Positions 24,640 through 33,164 of a stretch of DNA of 64,000 bases are shown piece after piece (position 1 is the first letter of the stretch; every line of letters begins with the position of its first letter). The notes below the pieces were generated by a model, which saw nothing but the letters and a program-made list of their open reading frames with translations, did no database searches and was not told where the DNA came from. Location: positions 62,001 through 126,000 of the forward strand of contig NZ_DASUVO010000048.1 in NCBI RefSeq assembly GCF_036378875.1, in the 5' to 3' direction. A program made the position numbers and the translations under genes. Source of the DNA: Actinophytocola sp036378875 (GTDB lineage: Bacteria; Actinomycetota; Actinomycetes; Mycobacteriales; Pseudonocardiaceae).

Positions 24640-27078
24640 TCACTTCCGGTGGCTCGGTACGCGGCGACGCGGTAGCGCGTACCGCAGCACGGCGATGGCT
24701 CCTGCGAGTACCACGACGATCACGATGACTCCCGCGACCGTCCTCGCGACGTCGGTTCCGGTGCCGTTGTCCGGCACACCGGTGTTGATCAGCGCGGGTC
24801 GCACCGACGGGGTGAGTGCGTGCGCGGCGACCGTCGCCCTCGACGAGGCCGACTCCACCGGCGTGTCGCTCCCCGGCGGTGTGCCCAGCACCGTCGCACC
24901 GTTGTCGATCCTGGCCGCCCGCAGGTCCGCCTCCATCACCGAATAGGTGGCCGTGCAGGTCGTCGTCTCGCCCGGCACCAGCGAGGAGACCGGACAGGTG
25001 ACGGGCGACAGCGCGCCGGTGCCCGAGAACTCGGTGTCCCGCACGTCGATGTCGGTCATCGTGACGTTGCCGCTGTTCGTGACCAGGAACGAGTACGTGA
25101 TCACCTCGCCGGTCGTCGTGACCGTCTGCTTGTCGGCGGTCTTGGTGACGGTCAACTGTGGACGCCGGGTGGCCGGAAGCCGCACCTCGTCGGAGGGCGA
25201 CTCCACCGCGGGGCCGGACGGCGGCGTCCCGGTCGCGGTCGCGTCGTTGTCGATCCCGCCGGCGTCCACATCGGCCTGGACGATCGTGTAGGTCGCGGTG
25301 CAGATCACCTGCGCGCCGGGCGCCAGCGAGGCCGCGTCTGACCCGCAGGTGACCGGCGACAGGTCACCTGCGCCGGTGAACGCGCCTTCGTTGACGGAGA
25401 CGTTCGACATCGTCACGTTTCCGGTGTTCGTCACCACGAACGAGTACGTGATCAACTGGCCGACCGCGAACGACTCGGCATCGGAGGGGCTGACGCTCTT
25501 GTCCACGGTGAGGGCGGGCGCGGCCGACGCGGTCACCGTCGCGTCGTCGGGCGGCGAACCCGTCGCGTTGCCGGCCCCGGGCGCGGTGCCGTACGCGACC
25601 GCGACGTTCTCGACGCGCCCGGCGTTCACGTCCGCCTGGGTCGCGGTGTACGTGGCCGTACAGGTGGTCTGTGCTCCCGGCGCCAGTGTCGACACTGGAC
25701 ACGACACCGCCGGAACCCCGCCAGTGCCGGTGAACTCGGTCTCGTCGACACCGATGTCGCTCAACGTCGCGGTGCCGTTGTTGGTCACCAGGAAGGAGTA
25801 CGTGATCGTCTCGCCGGCTTCGGTGACCGAGGAGGGACTCGCCGACTTCGCCAAACTGAGGCTGGGTGCCGAGTGGAACTCCACGCCGGCACAGTTCGGC
25901 AGGTTGAGGCCGACGACGTTGGACAGGTCGACCCAACAGATCTGATAGGGCTTGGAGATCGGGTCGTTCGGCCCCGGGGTGCTCGACGTGACGTCCACCG
26001 TGATCGTGCAGGAGACCTGACCGGCCGACAACACGCCACCGGTCACGGTGATGGTGGAGCCGCCGGGGGTCGCCACCGTGGCGGCGTCACACGTGCCACC
26101 GACCCCGGCGGGCGTCGCGACCGTCAGACCCTCCGGGAGACTCTGGGTGAACCCCCACCCGTTCTTGGCCAGTAGGTCGGTGGTGTTGGTGATCGTGAAC
26201 GTCAGGGTCGATACGCCGCCGACCGCGACGGACGCCGGCGAGAAGGACCTGTCCAACTGCGGAGAGACGTCCAGCACGCGGATGTTGTCGAACGCGGCGT
26301 CGTTGCCGTACGAGTCGAGCGCCTCGTTACGCAGGACGATCCCGAGTGACTCACCTGTCAGGAGTTGCGAGGTGCTGGCCGCGAAGGACCCGTAGCTGAC
26401 CTCGAGGCCGTTGATCGTCGTCGTCCGCCGGTTGGGATCGGTGCACGGGTTGATCGCGGTGGCCGACACCGGGGTTTCGGTGCCAACGTCATTTCGCGTG
26501 TAGAAACGCAGCAGCGGATCCGTGAACGCGCAGAAGCTCGCCGCGACGTCGACGGAGAACGCCACGAACCGGTTTTCCGTGGGGAGATCCAGTTGGTCGA
26601 CCGTGCGGAACATGACCGCCGGCACCAGCGGACCGTCCGGGTCGTCGGGAATGTCGCTGTCGATGTTTCCTGTCGACAGCGAGGACACCGTGCGGTTGGT
26701 CGCCGCGGTGGCAGGGTTGGTGAGCAGGCCGACCGCGTGCGCCTGCGACCGTACGTTGCCATACCTCGCATCGGAGGCGTTGCAGTACCCCGCCGGCCGC
26801 GCGCCGTCGTTGGCGGCCAGGATGAAACCGTTGCAGCGGGCCGCCCGCAGCCAGTACGAGTCGGCCGTGTAGGTGACACCGGTGTCGGACACATAGGACT
26901 CGAGCTCGGTGACCCCCGTGCCGTTCTCGAAGTCCTCGACGTACAGGAGCGTCGGAGCGCCCGGCACCCCGGGTGTGCCGGGCGCGGCACGGACCGAGGA
27001 CCCGCCCGGCAGCACCGCGGCACACGTGGCCGTCAGGATGGTCGACACGAGCAACAACGCAGGCGTGCGCTTTGCCAC
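24640..27078 (-). CDS. Secreted DUF11-repeat surface protein with C-terminal membrane anchor
   Basis: An 812-residue exported protein. After the signal peptide (VSTILTATCAAVLPGG) comes a globular region of about 270 residues, then an Ig-like unit (TNTTDLLAKNGWGFTQSLPE). Three DUF11 units follow (each with TYSF.VTN.G..T.S.I and a TCTATYT..QAD motif). The C-terminus is VPDNGTG, a hydrophobic helix (VAGVIVIVVVLAGAIAVL) and a basic tail (PRRRVPSHRK), the layout of a sortase substrate with an unusual motif. GTG 27078 has GGAGG upstream; the longer open frame has no signal-peptide logic. It is followed 3 bp later by the class F sortase gene. It is probably covalently displayed on the cell wall, with adhesion or sheath functions by analogy only. 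Confidence 0.85.
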   Translation of the reverse strand: MAKRTPALLLVSTILTATCAAVLPGGSSVRAAPGTPGVPGAPTLLYVEDFENGTGVTELESYVSDTGVTYTADSYWLRAARCNGFILAANDGARPAGYCNASDARYGNVRSQAHAVGLLTNPATAATNRTVSSLSTGNIDSDIPDDPDGPLVPAVMFRTVDQLDLPTENRFVAFSVDVAASFCAFTDPLLRFYTRNDVGTETPVSATAINPCTDPNRRTTTINGLEVSYGSFAASTSQLLTGESLGIVLRNEALDSYGNDAAFDNIRVLDVSPQLDRSFSPASVAVGGVSTLTFTITNTTDLLAKNGWGFTQSLPEGLTVATPAGVGGTCDAATVATPGGSTITVTGGVLSAGQVSCTITVDVTSSTPGPNDPISKPYQICWVDLSNVVGLNLPNCAGVEFHSAPSLSLAKSASPSSVTEAGETITYSFLVTNNGTATLSDIGVDETEFTGTGGVPAVSCPVSTLAPGAQTTCTATYTATQADVNAGRVENVAVAYGTAPGAGNATGSPPDDATVTASAAPALTVDKSVSPSDAESFAVGQLITYSFVVTNTGNVTMSNVSVNEGAFTGAGDLSPVTCGSDAASLAPGAQVICTATYTIVQADVDAGGIDNDATATGTPPSGPAVESPSDEVRLPATRRPQLTVTKTADKQTVTTTGEVITYSFLVTNSGNVTMTDIDVRDTEFSGTGALSPVTCPVSSLVPGETTTCTATYSVMEADLRAARIDNGATVLGTPPGSDTPVESASSRATVAAHALTPSVRPALINTGVPDNGTGTDVARTVAGVIVIVVVLAGAIAVLRYALPRRRVPSHRK

Positions 27079-27225
27079 AACGGGCCTCCGAGATTGAGCC
27101 GAGGCGCCATTCCGACAATGCCGAGAATCGTCTTTGTGGTCGCCGGCGTGATGGCTTCCCGTTGTATCAGCTGGTTTACCGAACCGCCGCGCCCAGCCTC
27201 GAAGGACCACCCTTTGGTGTGAATT
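27079..27225 (-). promoter_or_regulatory. Promoter/leader of the DUF11-sortase operon (duplicate B)
   Basis: This 147-bp region lies between the ABC-F gene and the long DUF11 gene and matches the region upstream of the shorter paralogue (23806-23945). Shared blocks on the minus strand are AACGGGAAGCC, TCACG, CGGCGACCACAA, GACGATTCTCGGC and the GGAGG ribosome-binding site. No consensus -35/-10 pair is obvious, so an alternative sigma factor is possible. Confidence 0.5.
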
Positions 27226-27240
27226 GAATATCGCGCCGTC

Positions 27241-28866
27241 TCAGCGCGCCCGGCGGACCCTGGCCTCGTCCCAGACCGGTTCATCCACTTCGGACACCTG
27301 ACCGTCCGAGCGGAACACGAGGAAGCGGTCGAAGGACTTCGCGAACCAGCGGTCGTGCGTGACCGCCAAGACCGTGCCCTCGAACGCCTCCAGCGCGTCC
27401 TGCAGTGCCTCCGCCGAGGTCAGGTCCAGGTTGTCCGTCGGCTCGTCGAGCAGCAACAGGGTCGCGCCCGACAGTTCGAGCAACAGGATCTGGAAACGGG
27501 CCTGCTGACCGCCCGAGAGCGTCTCGAACCGCTGCGACCGCGAGCCGGCCAGGCCGTACCGGGACAGCTTGGCCGACGCCGCGCCCTCGTCCAGGCCGCC
27601 GCGAGCGCCGTCGCCGCGCCACAGCACGTCCAGCAGTGTCCGGCCGACCCACTCGGGATGCTGGTGTGTCTGGGCGAACAGGCCGGGCACGACCCGCGCG
27701 CCCAGCTTCCACGCACCGGACGCGTTGACCGGATCACCGGCCAGCAGACGCAGGAAGTGGCTCTTGCCGGACCCGTTCGAGCCCAGCACCGCCACCCGGT
27801 CGCCGAAGAACACCTCCAGGTCGAACGGCTTCATCAGCCCGGTCAGCTCCAGCGACGCGCACTGGATCGCCCGCAGCCCGGTGCGCCCGCCGCGCAGCCT
27901 CGGCTGGACGCGCTCGGTCCTGGGTGGCAACGCCGGCGCGCCGGCCTCCTCGAACTTCCGCAGCCTGGTCTGCGCGGCCTTGTACCGCGCCGCCATGGCG
28001 TCGCTGATCATGGCCGCCTGCTGGAGGTTGCGGACCAGCTCCTTGAGCTTCTCGTGCTCCTCGTCCCAGCGCCTGCGCAGCTCGGCCATGCGTTCCCAGC
28101 GGGCCTCCCGCGCCTCGTGCCAGGTGGCGAACCCGCCGCCGTGCACCCAGGTCGTGCCGCCCTCGAGGGTCACGACGTGCGTGGCGGCGGTCGCGAGCAG
28201 CTCACGGTCGTGGCTGACCAGCAGCACCGCCTTGCCGCAGGACGCGAGCCGGTCCTCCAGCCACCGCTTGCCCGGCACGTCGAGATAGTTGTCCGGCTCG
28301 TCGAGCAGCAGGACCTGCTCACGGCCCTGTAACAACGCCTCCAGGACGAGGCGCTTCTGCTCGCCGCCGGACAGGGTGGACACCGAGCGGAACTGGGCGC
28401 GGTCGTACGGCACCCCGAGCGCCGCGACGGTCACCGTGTCCCACAGCACCTCGACGTCGTACCCGCCGGCCTCACCCCACCCCGCGAGAGCGGTCGCGTA
28501 ACGCAACTGGGTCGGCTCGTCGTCGGTGTCCATCATGGCCAGCTCGGCGTCGTCCAGGTCCTTCGCGGCCTTCCGCAACGGCGCGGGCGCGACGGCCAGC
28601 AACAGGTCCCGGACGGTCCGGTCGTCCCGCACCGAGCCGATGAACTGCGGCATCACCCCGAGTCCACCTTGGACGGTCAGACCACCGGCCCCCGGCGTCA
28701 GCTCGCCGGACAGCATGCGAAGCAGAGTCGTCTTACCAGCGCCGTTCGCCCCGACCAGCGCCACCACCTGCCCCGTGCTGACGCGGAACGAGACGTCCCG
28801 GAACAGCTGCCGGCCGTCGTCCAGCTTGTGGGCGAGGCCGTTGGCCTCCAGAAATCCCGCTCCCAT
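27241..28866 (-). CDS. ABC-F family ATPase (ribosome-protection / translation factor type)
   Basis: A 541-residue soluble protein with two ABC domains and no membrane segments. The Walker A motifs are VGANGAGKTTLL (about 40) and LGSNGSGKSHFL (about 365). The signature motifs are STLSGGEQKRL and ETLSGGQQARF, each followed by LLLDEP. A charged linker (RWDEEHEKLKELVRNLQQAA, about 270-290) forms the inter-domain helical hairpin that reaches the ribosomal P-site region in this family. ABC-F proteins act on stalled ribosomes or protect them from antibiotics; which applies here is unknown. ATG 28866 starts MGAGFLEANGLAH. It is upstream of and codirectional with the DUF11 operon, without an evident functional link. 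Confidence 0.9.
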   Translation of the reverse strand: MGAGFLEANGLAHKLDDGRQLFRDVSFRVSTGQVVALVGANGAGKTTLLRMLSGELTPGAGGLTVQGGLGVMPQFIGSVRDDRTVRDLLLAVAPAPLRKAAKDLDDAELAMMDTDDEPTQLRYATALAGWGEAGGYDVEVLWDTVTVAALGVPYDRAQFRSVSTLSGGEQKRLVLEALLQGREQVLLLDEPDNYLDVPGKRWLEDRLASCGKAVLLVSHDRELLATAATHVVTLEGGTTWVHGGGFATWHEAREARWERMAELRRRWDEEHEKLKELVRNLQQAAMISDAMAARYKAAQTRLRKFEEAGAPALPPRTERVQPRLRGGRTGLRAIQCASLELTGLMKPFDLEVFFGDRVAVLGSNGSGKSHFLRLLAGDPVNASGAWKLGARVVPGLFAQTHQHPEWVGRTLLDVLWRGDGARGGLDEGAASAKLSRYGLAGSRSQRFETLSGGQQARFQILLLELSGATLLLLDEPTDNLDLTSAEALQDALEAFEGTVLAVTHDRWFAKSFDRFLVFRSDGQVSEVDEPVWDEARVRRAR

Positions 28867-29002
28867 ACCGCAGATCGTCCTTTGTCGGGCGGTTTGAGGC
28901 GAACTGTTTTCTTCCGCAACCCCGTTCGCGGCGATGTGGATCGATGAGGGTACGCTGCGTAAGCCTGCGAGGGTTTGGCTTACGACGGGAAGGATGGGTA
29001 CT

Positions 29003-29167
29003 TTGTCCGATACCCCGATCTACGACCAGATCCGACAGGAACTCGAGGCCGGCGCCGGGCGCGCCGAACCGTCCACCGCCAGAAGGGCCTCCCGCGGCGG
29101 CGAGGAGGACAAGTCGGTGTCCGTGTGGGCCCTCGTCAACCAGCACCGGAACGGCAAGCGCCGGTAG
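29003..29167 (+). CDS. Small conserved-looking protein of unknown function
   Basis: A 54-residue hydrophilic protein starting SDTPIYDQIRQELEAGA and ending VWALVNQHRNGKRR. TTG at 29003 has GGAAGGA eight bases upstream and gives the neatest start; ATG at 28994 or further upstream starts are alternatives (58 or 77 residues). No domain or membrane segment is recognised. It is divergent from the ABC-F gene and precedes the reductase gene, from which a hairpin separates it. Confidence 0.55.
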   Translation: MSDTPIYDQIRQELEAGAGRAEPSTARRASRGGEEDKSVSVWALVNQHRNGKRR

Positions 29168-29204
29168 ATCCGTGAGCGGAGCTTGCGGAGCGAACCATTG
29201 GCAC

Positions 29205-29262
29205 GCACGACCGGCGACCGCGTGCTCGGAGCCTGCGAGGAGCACGTGAGGCGCGGTCGTGC
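29205..29262. terminator. Long imperfect hairpin before the RibD-C gene
   Basis: GCACGACCG..GCGTGCTC (29205-29227) pairs with GAGCACG..CGGTCGTGC (29240-29262), leaving a loop of about 12 bases. It lies between the small protein gene and the reductase gene, 12 bp before the latter's start. It could end the upstream transcript or act as a leader structure; there is no T-run. Confidence 0.45.
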
Positions 29263-29274
29263 TGGGATTGGGGC

Positions 29275-30027
29275 ATGTTCCTGCTCACCCCCGGTCCCCC
29301 GCTTGACGATCGCGCGCTCGAGGAGCTGTACGACTACCCGTCCGAGCTGACCGCGCCGTTCGTGCAGGTCAACTTCGTCTCCAGTGCTGATGGCGCCGCC
29401 ACGGTGTCCGGGCGTTCACGTGGTCTGTCCAGCCCTGCCGACAAGAAGGTGTTCGCGCTCGGGCGCGATCTCGCCGATGTCGTGCTCGTCGGTGCCGGGA
29501 CGGCGCTCGCCGAGCAGTACCAGGGGGTCAAACGCACCGAGCTGCGCGCGTCGCGGCGGGAGCGGCTGGGGTTGTCGGAGGTCCCGCCCATCGCGGTGGT
29601 GACCGGGCGGGGCTCGGTGCCGCCGTCGTCGCCGCTGATCACCGCCACGACCGTGCCGCCGATCCTGATCACGTCGGAGTCGTCGCCGGTGGTGTGGCGC
29701 AAGGAGGTCACGGCGGCGGGCGCCGACGTGGTCGTGGCGGGGGACGAGCGGGTCGACGCCGGGCTCGCGCTGGCCGCGCTGGCCGACCGGGGGCTGCTGC
29801 GGGTCTGCTGCGAGGGCGGGCCGACGCTGTTCGCTGACATGATCGCGGCCGGGCTGGTCGACCAGCTGTGCCTGACGGTCGCGCCGCTGCTGGCGGGTGC
29901 CGGGGCGGTCCGGATCGCCGACGGTTTACCGGCCGAGGACGCACCCATGGGACTCACCCTCGAGTCGGTGCTCGCCGACGAGGGTTTTCTGATGCTGCGC
30001 TATCGCAGGGCGGCGGAAACCGGGTGA
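29275..30027 (+). CDS. RibD C-terminal / dihydrofolate-reductase-like pyrimidine reductase family protein
   Basis: A 250-residue NADPH-dependent reductase of the RibD C-terminal superfamily. The substrate-binding opening is APFVQVNFVSSADGAATV, followed by SPADKKVFALGRDLADVVLV. The NADPH-binding loop is CCEGGPTLFADMIAAGLVDQ (about 175-200). There is no deaminase domain and no riboflavin gene nearby. This stand-alone form is common in actinomycetes and its substrate is unsettled, so it may or may not act in riboflavin synthesis. It is followed 10 bp later by the DNA ligase gene, likely in the same transcript. Confidence 0.85.
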   Translation: MFLLTPGPPLDDRALEELYDYPSELTAPFVQVNFVSSADGAATVSGRSRGLSSPADKKVFALGRDLADVVLVGAGTALAEQYQGVKRTELRASRRERLGLSEVPPIAVVTGRGSVPPSSPLITATTVPPILITSESSPVVWRKEVTAAGADVVVAGDERVDAGLALAALADRGLLRVCCEGGPTLFADMIAAGLVDQLCLTVAPLLAGAGAVRIADGLPAEDAPMGLTLESVLADEGFLMLRYRRAAETG

Positions 30028-30037
30028 GAATGGCGGC

Positions 30038-31102
30038 ATGCAGCTGCCGATCATGCCGCCGGTCAAGCCGATGCTGGCCAAGCCGGTCAAGACGATCCCC
30101 ACCGGGGAGATGAGCTACGAGCCGAAGTGGGACGGCTTCCGCTCGATCATCTTCCGGGACGGCGACGACGTCGAGATCGGCAGCCGCAACGAGAAACCGA
30201 TGACCAGGTACTTCCCGGAGCTGGTCGAGGCGGTCATGGAGAACCTGCCGCCGCGGTGCGTCGTCGACGGCGAGATCGTGGTGGTGGGCCCGACCGGGGA
30301 CCGGCTCGACTTCGAGGTGCTCGCGCAGCGGATCCACCCGGCGGCGAGCCGGGTCAAGATGCTGTCGGAGACCACGCCCGCCAAGTTCGTGGCGTTCGAC
30401 CTGCTGGCGCTGGACGACATGGACTACACCGAGCAGCCGTTCTCGGCCCGCCGCGCCGCCCTGGGGGAGGCGCTCGCCCCGGCGAAGGCGCCGATCCACC
30501 TGACCAGGACCACCACGGATCCCGACGTGGCGCAGGAGTGGTTCGCCCAGTTCGAGGGCGCGGGGCTGGACGGTGTGATCGCCAAGCCGCTCGACGGCCT
30601 CTACGAGCCGGACAAGCGCACGATGTTCAAGATCAAGCACGAGCGGACCGCGGACTGCGTCGTCGCCGGCTACCGCGTGCACAAGACCGCCCCCAACCGG
30701 ATCGGGTCGCTGCTGCTCGGCCTGTACAACGACGAGGGTGTGCTCGCGAGCGTCGGCGTGATCGGCGCGTTCCCCCTGGCCAGGCGGGAGGAGTTGTTCG
30801 AGGAGATGCAGGAGCTGGTCACCACGTTCGACGAACACCCGTGGGCGTGGGCGCGGCAGGAGGAGGGGACGCGGACGCCGCGCAACGCCGAGGGCAGCCG
30901 GTGGCAGGCGGGCAAGGACCTGTCGTTCGTGCCGTTGCGCCCGGAGCGGGTGGTGGAGGTGCGTTACGACCACATGGAAGGGGTCCGGTTCCGGCACACC
31001 GCCCAGTTCTCGCGGTGGCGCCCGGACCGCGAGCCCCGGTCGTGCACGTACGAGCAGCTGGAGGAGCCCGTGAAGTTCGACCTGGCGGACGTGCTCGCGT
31101 AG
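30038..31102 (+). CDS. ligC: ATP-dependent DNA ligase, LigC type
   Basis: A 354-residue ATP-dependent ligase made of the adenylation domain and an OB-fold only. The nucleotidyl-lysine is K30 in motif I (YEPKWDGFRS). Motif Ia/III elements CVVDGEIVVVG and KFVAFDLLALDD, motif IV LDGVIAKPLDG and motif V FKIKHERTADCVV are present. Length and architecture match mycobacterial LigC rather than the multidomain LigD. In mycobacteria LigC works with Prim-PolC in DNA repair, including base excision repair. A Prim-PolC-like gene (33625-34674) lies 2.5 kb away on the opposite strand. The two share the neighbourhood but not a transcript. Confidence 0.92.
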   Translation: MQLPIMPPVKPMLAKPVKTIPTGEMSYEPKWDGFRSIIFRDGDDVEIGSRNEKPMTRYFPELVEAVMENLPPRCVVDGEIVVVGPTGDRLDFEVLAQRIHPAASRVKMLSETTPAKFVAFDLLALDDMDYTEQPFSARRAALGEALAPAKAPIHLTRTTTDPDVAQEWFAQFEGAGLDGVIAKPLDGLYEPDKRTMFKIKHERTADCVVAGYRVHKTAPNRIGSLLLGLYNDEGVLASVGVIGAFPLARREELFEEMQELVTTFDEHPWAWARQEEGTRTPRNAEGSRWQAGKDLSFVPLRPERVVEVRYDHMEGVRFRHTAQFSRWRPDREPRSCTYEQLEEPVKFDLADVLA

Positions 31103-31177
31103 GTCTGCTCACGGTCGTCTCACCTCCACCGTGCGACGCTCTGGTTCGTCGGTTGGGACGATGGGAGGACTCGCGCG

Positions 31178-32719
31178 GTGACGGCCTGGCGAGTACATGT
31201 GGCCACGCTGGTCGCCGCGACGGTGGTGTTGTCGGCCTGCACGGCCGGCCCATCCAACCGGCCCGAGATCATCACCAACGATGCCGGAGAGGCGACGGCC
31301 CCGCCCTCCGTCGCGCCGAACGAGCTGCCTCCGCTCGAGGACGCCGACTCCACGATCCAGTGGCGGACCTGCTCCGCCGAGGTGCAGACCGCCCTCACCG
31401 CACAGCAGCTGCCCGCGTGGCTGCCGGTCGAGTGCGGGCGCGTCAACGGGGTGCTCGACTCCCCCTACGCGCCCGGCCGCGGCACCGCCCGCATCCAGGT
31501 GCTCCGCGCCGGGGCAGGGCCCGTGCCGATCGCCGTGCTCAACGACGTCGACGGGTTGCCCGGCACCGTCTACGCGGCGCGGCTCGCGGCCACTCTCCCC
31601 CAGGCGTTCTTCGAGAAGTTCCAGCTGATCGGGATGGACCGGCGGGGCACCGGCAACTCGGCAGCCGTGGACTGCGTGCCGCCGGAGATCCGGCTGGACA
31701 TGATCGAACAGGACCCGGCCGCGCTCGAGGTCGACGCCTGGTTCGAGGCCGCGCAGACGGCGGGCCAGCAGTGTGCGATCAAGCTGGAGAGCCAGCTACC
31801 GGCCCTCGACACGTGGCGCACCGCCGCCGACCTCGACGCGCTGCGCAGAGCGCTCGGCGTCGACCGGCTCAACGCGATCGGGCACGGCGAGGGATCACGC
31901 GTCGTGAGCATGTTCGCCGACCGGTATCCCGATCGGGTGGGCCGGTTCGTGCTCGACGGCCTGCCGGACCCAACCGCCGACGCCCAGCTCGCCCACGAGG
32001 GCTTGGCCAAGGGCGGGGAGGCGGCGTGGGACGCGTTCTCCGCCGACTGCGTCCAGCGCGGCTGCGAGCTCGGCGGCGAACCGGAGCGCGCGTTGCTCGA
32101 GCTGCTCGGACAGCTGCGTGCCACGCCGATCCAGAGCACGGAACTCGCCATCACCGCCGGCTCCGCCATGCACGCGGTGCTGATCGGGCTGTCGGACCGC
32201 AGGACGTGGCCGGTGCTGTCCAGTGCGCTCGCGGCCGCCAGGAGCGGCGACGGCAGTGGGCTCGCCGCCCTGCTTGCCCCGTACGTGGTGAGCTCGAGGG
32301 AGCAGGCCGCCGCCATCGACGGCGGCCTCGTCACGACCTGCAACGACATGGGCACCCGCCTATCGCCCGAACAGGTGACGAAGGCGGCCACCGAATGGCA
32401 GGACAAGTACCCGCTCTTCGGTCCGATCGCCGCCCAGCAGCTCGCGTTCTGCGCGCCGTGGTCCATCCCCGACCACCCGCTGCCGACCCCCACCGGTCGC
32501 GGCGCGCCACCGATCCTGGTACTCGCCACGGCGAGCGACGCGATCACCCCGCTCGAGGGCACCGAACGGGGTGCGCAGCAGCTCGACACCGGCGTACTGG
32601 TGACGTGGCAGGGCGGCGGTCACGGCGCGCTGGGTGCGTCCACGTGCGCCACCGACGTGGCGAACAGGTTCCTCTCCGACGCCGCGGTGCCGAGGAACGG
32701 CACGGTGTGCCCGCCCTGA
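31178..32719 (+). CDS. TAP-like alpha/beta-hydrolase lipoprotein lacking the nucleophile serine
   Basis: A 513-residue lipoprotein (lipobox LSAC, Cys about 21) of the tripeptidyl-aminopeptidase-like alpha/beta-hydrolase family. Family members cut N-terminal tripeptides or other small molecules outside the cell. The segment LRRALGVDRLNAIGHGEGSR aligns with the family's LG...GYSYGTR elbow, but the nucleophile Ser position is Gly (codons GGG CAC GGC GAG GGA). The expected Asp (ATASDAITP) and His (GGGHGAL) are present, and the C-terminal TAP domain is complete. It may be inactive, use a different residue, or act as a binding protein. GTG 31178 is the start. It stands alone between ligC and a small gene. 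Confidence 0.85.
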   Translation: MTAWRVHVATLVAATVVLSACTAGPSNRPEIITNDAGEATAPPSVAPNELPPLEDADSTIQWRTCSAEVQTALTAQQLPAWLPVECGRVNGVLDSPYAPGRGTARIQVLRAGAGPVPIAVLNDVDGLPGTVYAARLAATLPQAFFEKFQLIGMDRRGTGNSAAVDCVPPEIRLDMIEQDPAALEVDAWFEAAQTAGQQCAIKLESQLPALDTWRTAADLDALRRALGVDRLNAIGHGEGSRVVSMFADRYPDRVGRFVLDGLPDPTADAQLAHEGLAKGGEAAWDAFSADCVQRGCELGGEPERALLELLGQLRATPIQSTELAITAGSAMHAVLIGLSDRRTWPVLSSALAAARSGDGSGLAALLAPYVVSSREQAAAIDGGLVTTCNDMGTRLSPEQVTKAATEWQDKYPLFGPIAAQQLAFCAPWSIPDHPLPTPTGRGAPPILVLATASDAITPLEGTERGAQQLDTGVLVTWQGGGHGALGASTCATDVANRFLSDAAVPRNGTVCPP

Positions 32720-32767
32720 TCACCTTTCCTTGGCGGACAACGGAAACACGAGTGTCCACAATGGAGC

Positions 32768-32971
32768 TTATGAGGCGTCGGTTTCGCGGACCCGGTACTC
32801 GCAGCCGTACTCGACCGCGTAGCTGAGGTCGTAGTGGTGCACGATCTTGGGGCCCTCGTGCAGATGCACGTGGGTGACCGTGTCCTTCGGCTGCTCGGGT
32901 AGGTCGGGCAGGGTGTCGACGCGCCCGTCCAGCGGCCCACCCACGTATCGCACGATGTACTGCTGTGTCAC
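32768..32971 (-). CDS. Small hydrophilic protein of unknown function
   Basis: A 67-residue protein starting TQQYIVRYVGGPLDGRVDTL and ending EYGCEYRVRETDAS. GTG 32971 has a perfect GGAGG seven bases upstream, which decides the start within a longer open frame. The GGPLDGRVD motif resembles small actinomycete and phage-encoded proteins of unknown role; no function is claimed. It is convergent with the TAP-like lipoprotein gene and divergent from the membrane protein at 33165. Confidence 0.65.
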   Translation of the reverse strand: MTQQYIVRYVGGPLDGRVDTLPDLPEQPKDTVTHVHLHEGPKIVHHYDLSYAVEYGCEYRVRETDAS

Positions 32972-33164
32972 GACGACCTCCTTCCGCAGCCGGTCTTCCC
33001 CTCGATGCTTCCTTGTGATCCGGCCGAAATCAACCGCGACGTCCCGTCCAGCAGCGAAACTCGACGTACGGCACATGTTCACCGCATTGGATGTCGCGGA
33101 GCCGTAACGGTTTCGACAATCATGACGAACGCTAGTGCATCCGCATGGCCGTGAGGAGCAGCAC

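Noticed and set aside
24640..24720. Canonical LPxTG sorting signal
   Set aside because: Only NTGVPDNGTG is present before the anchor helix, so a standard motif cannot be claimed.
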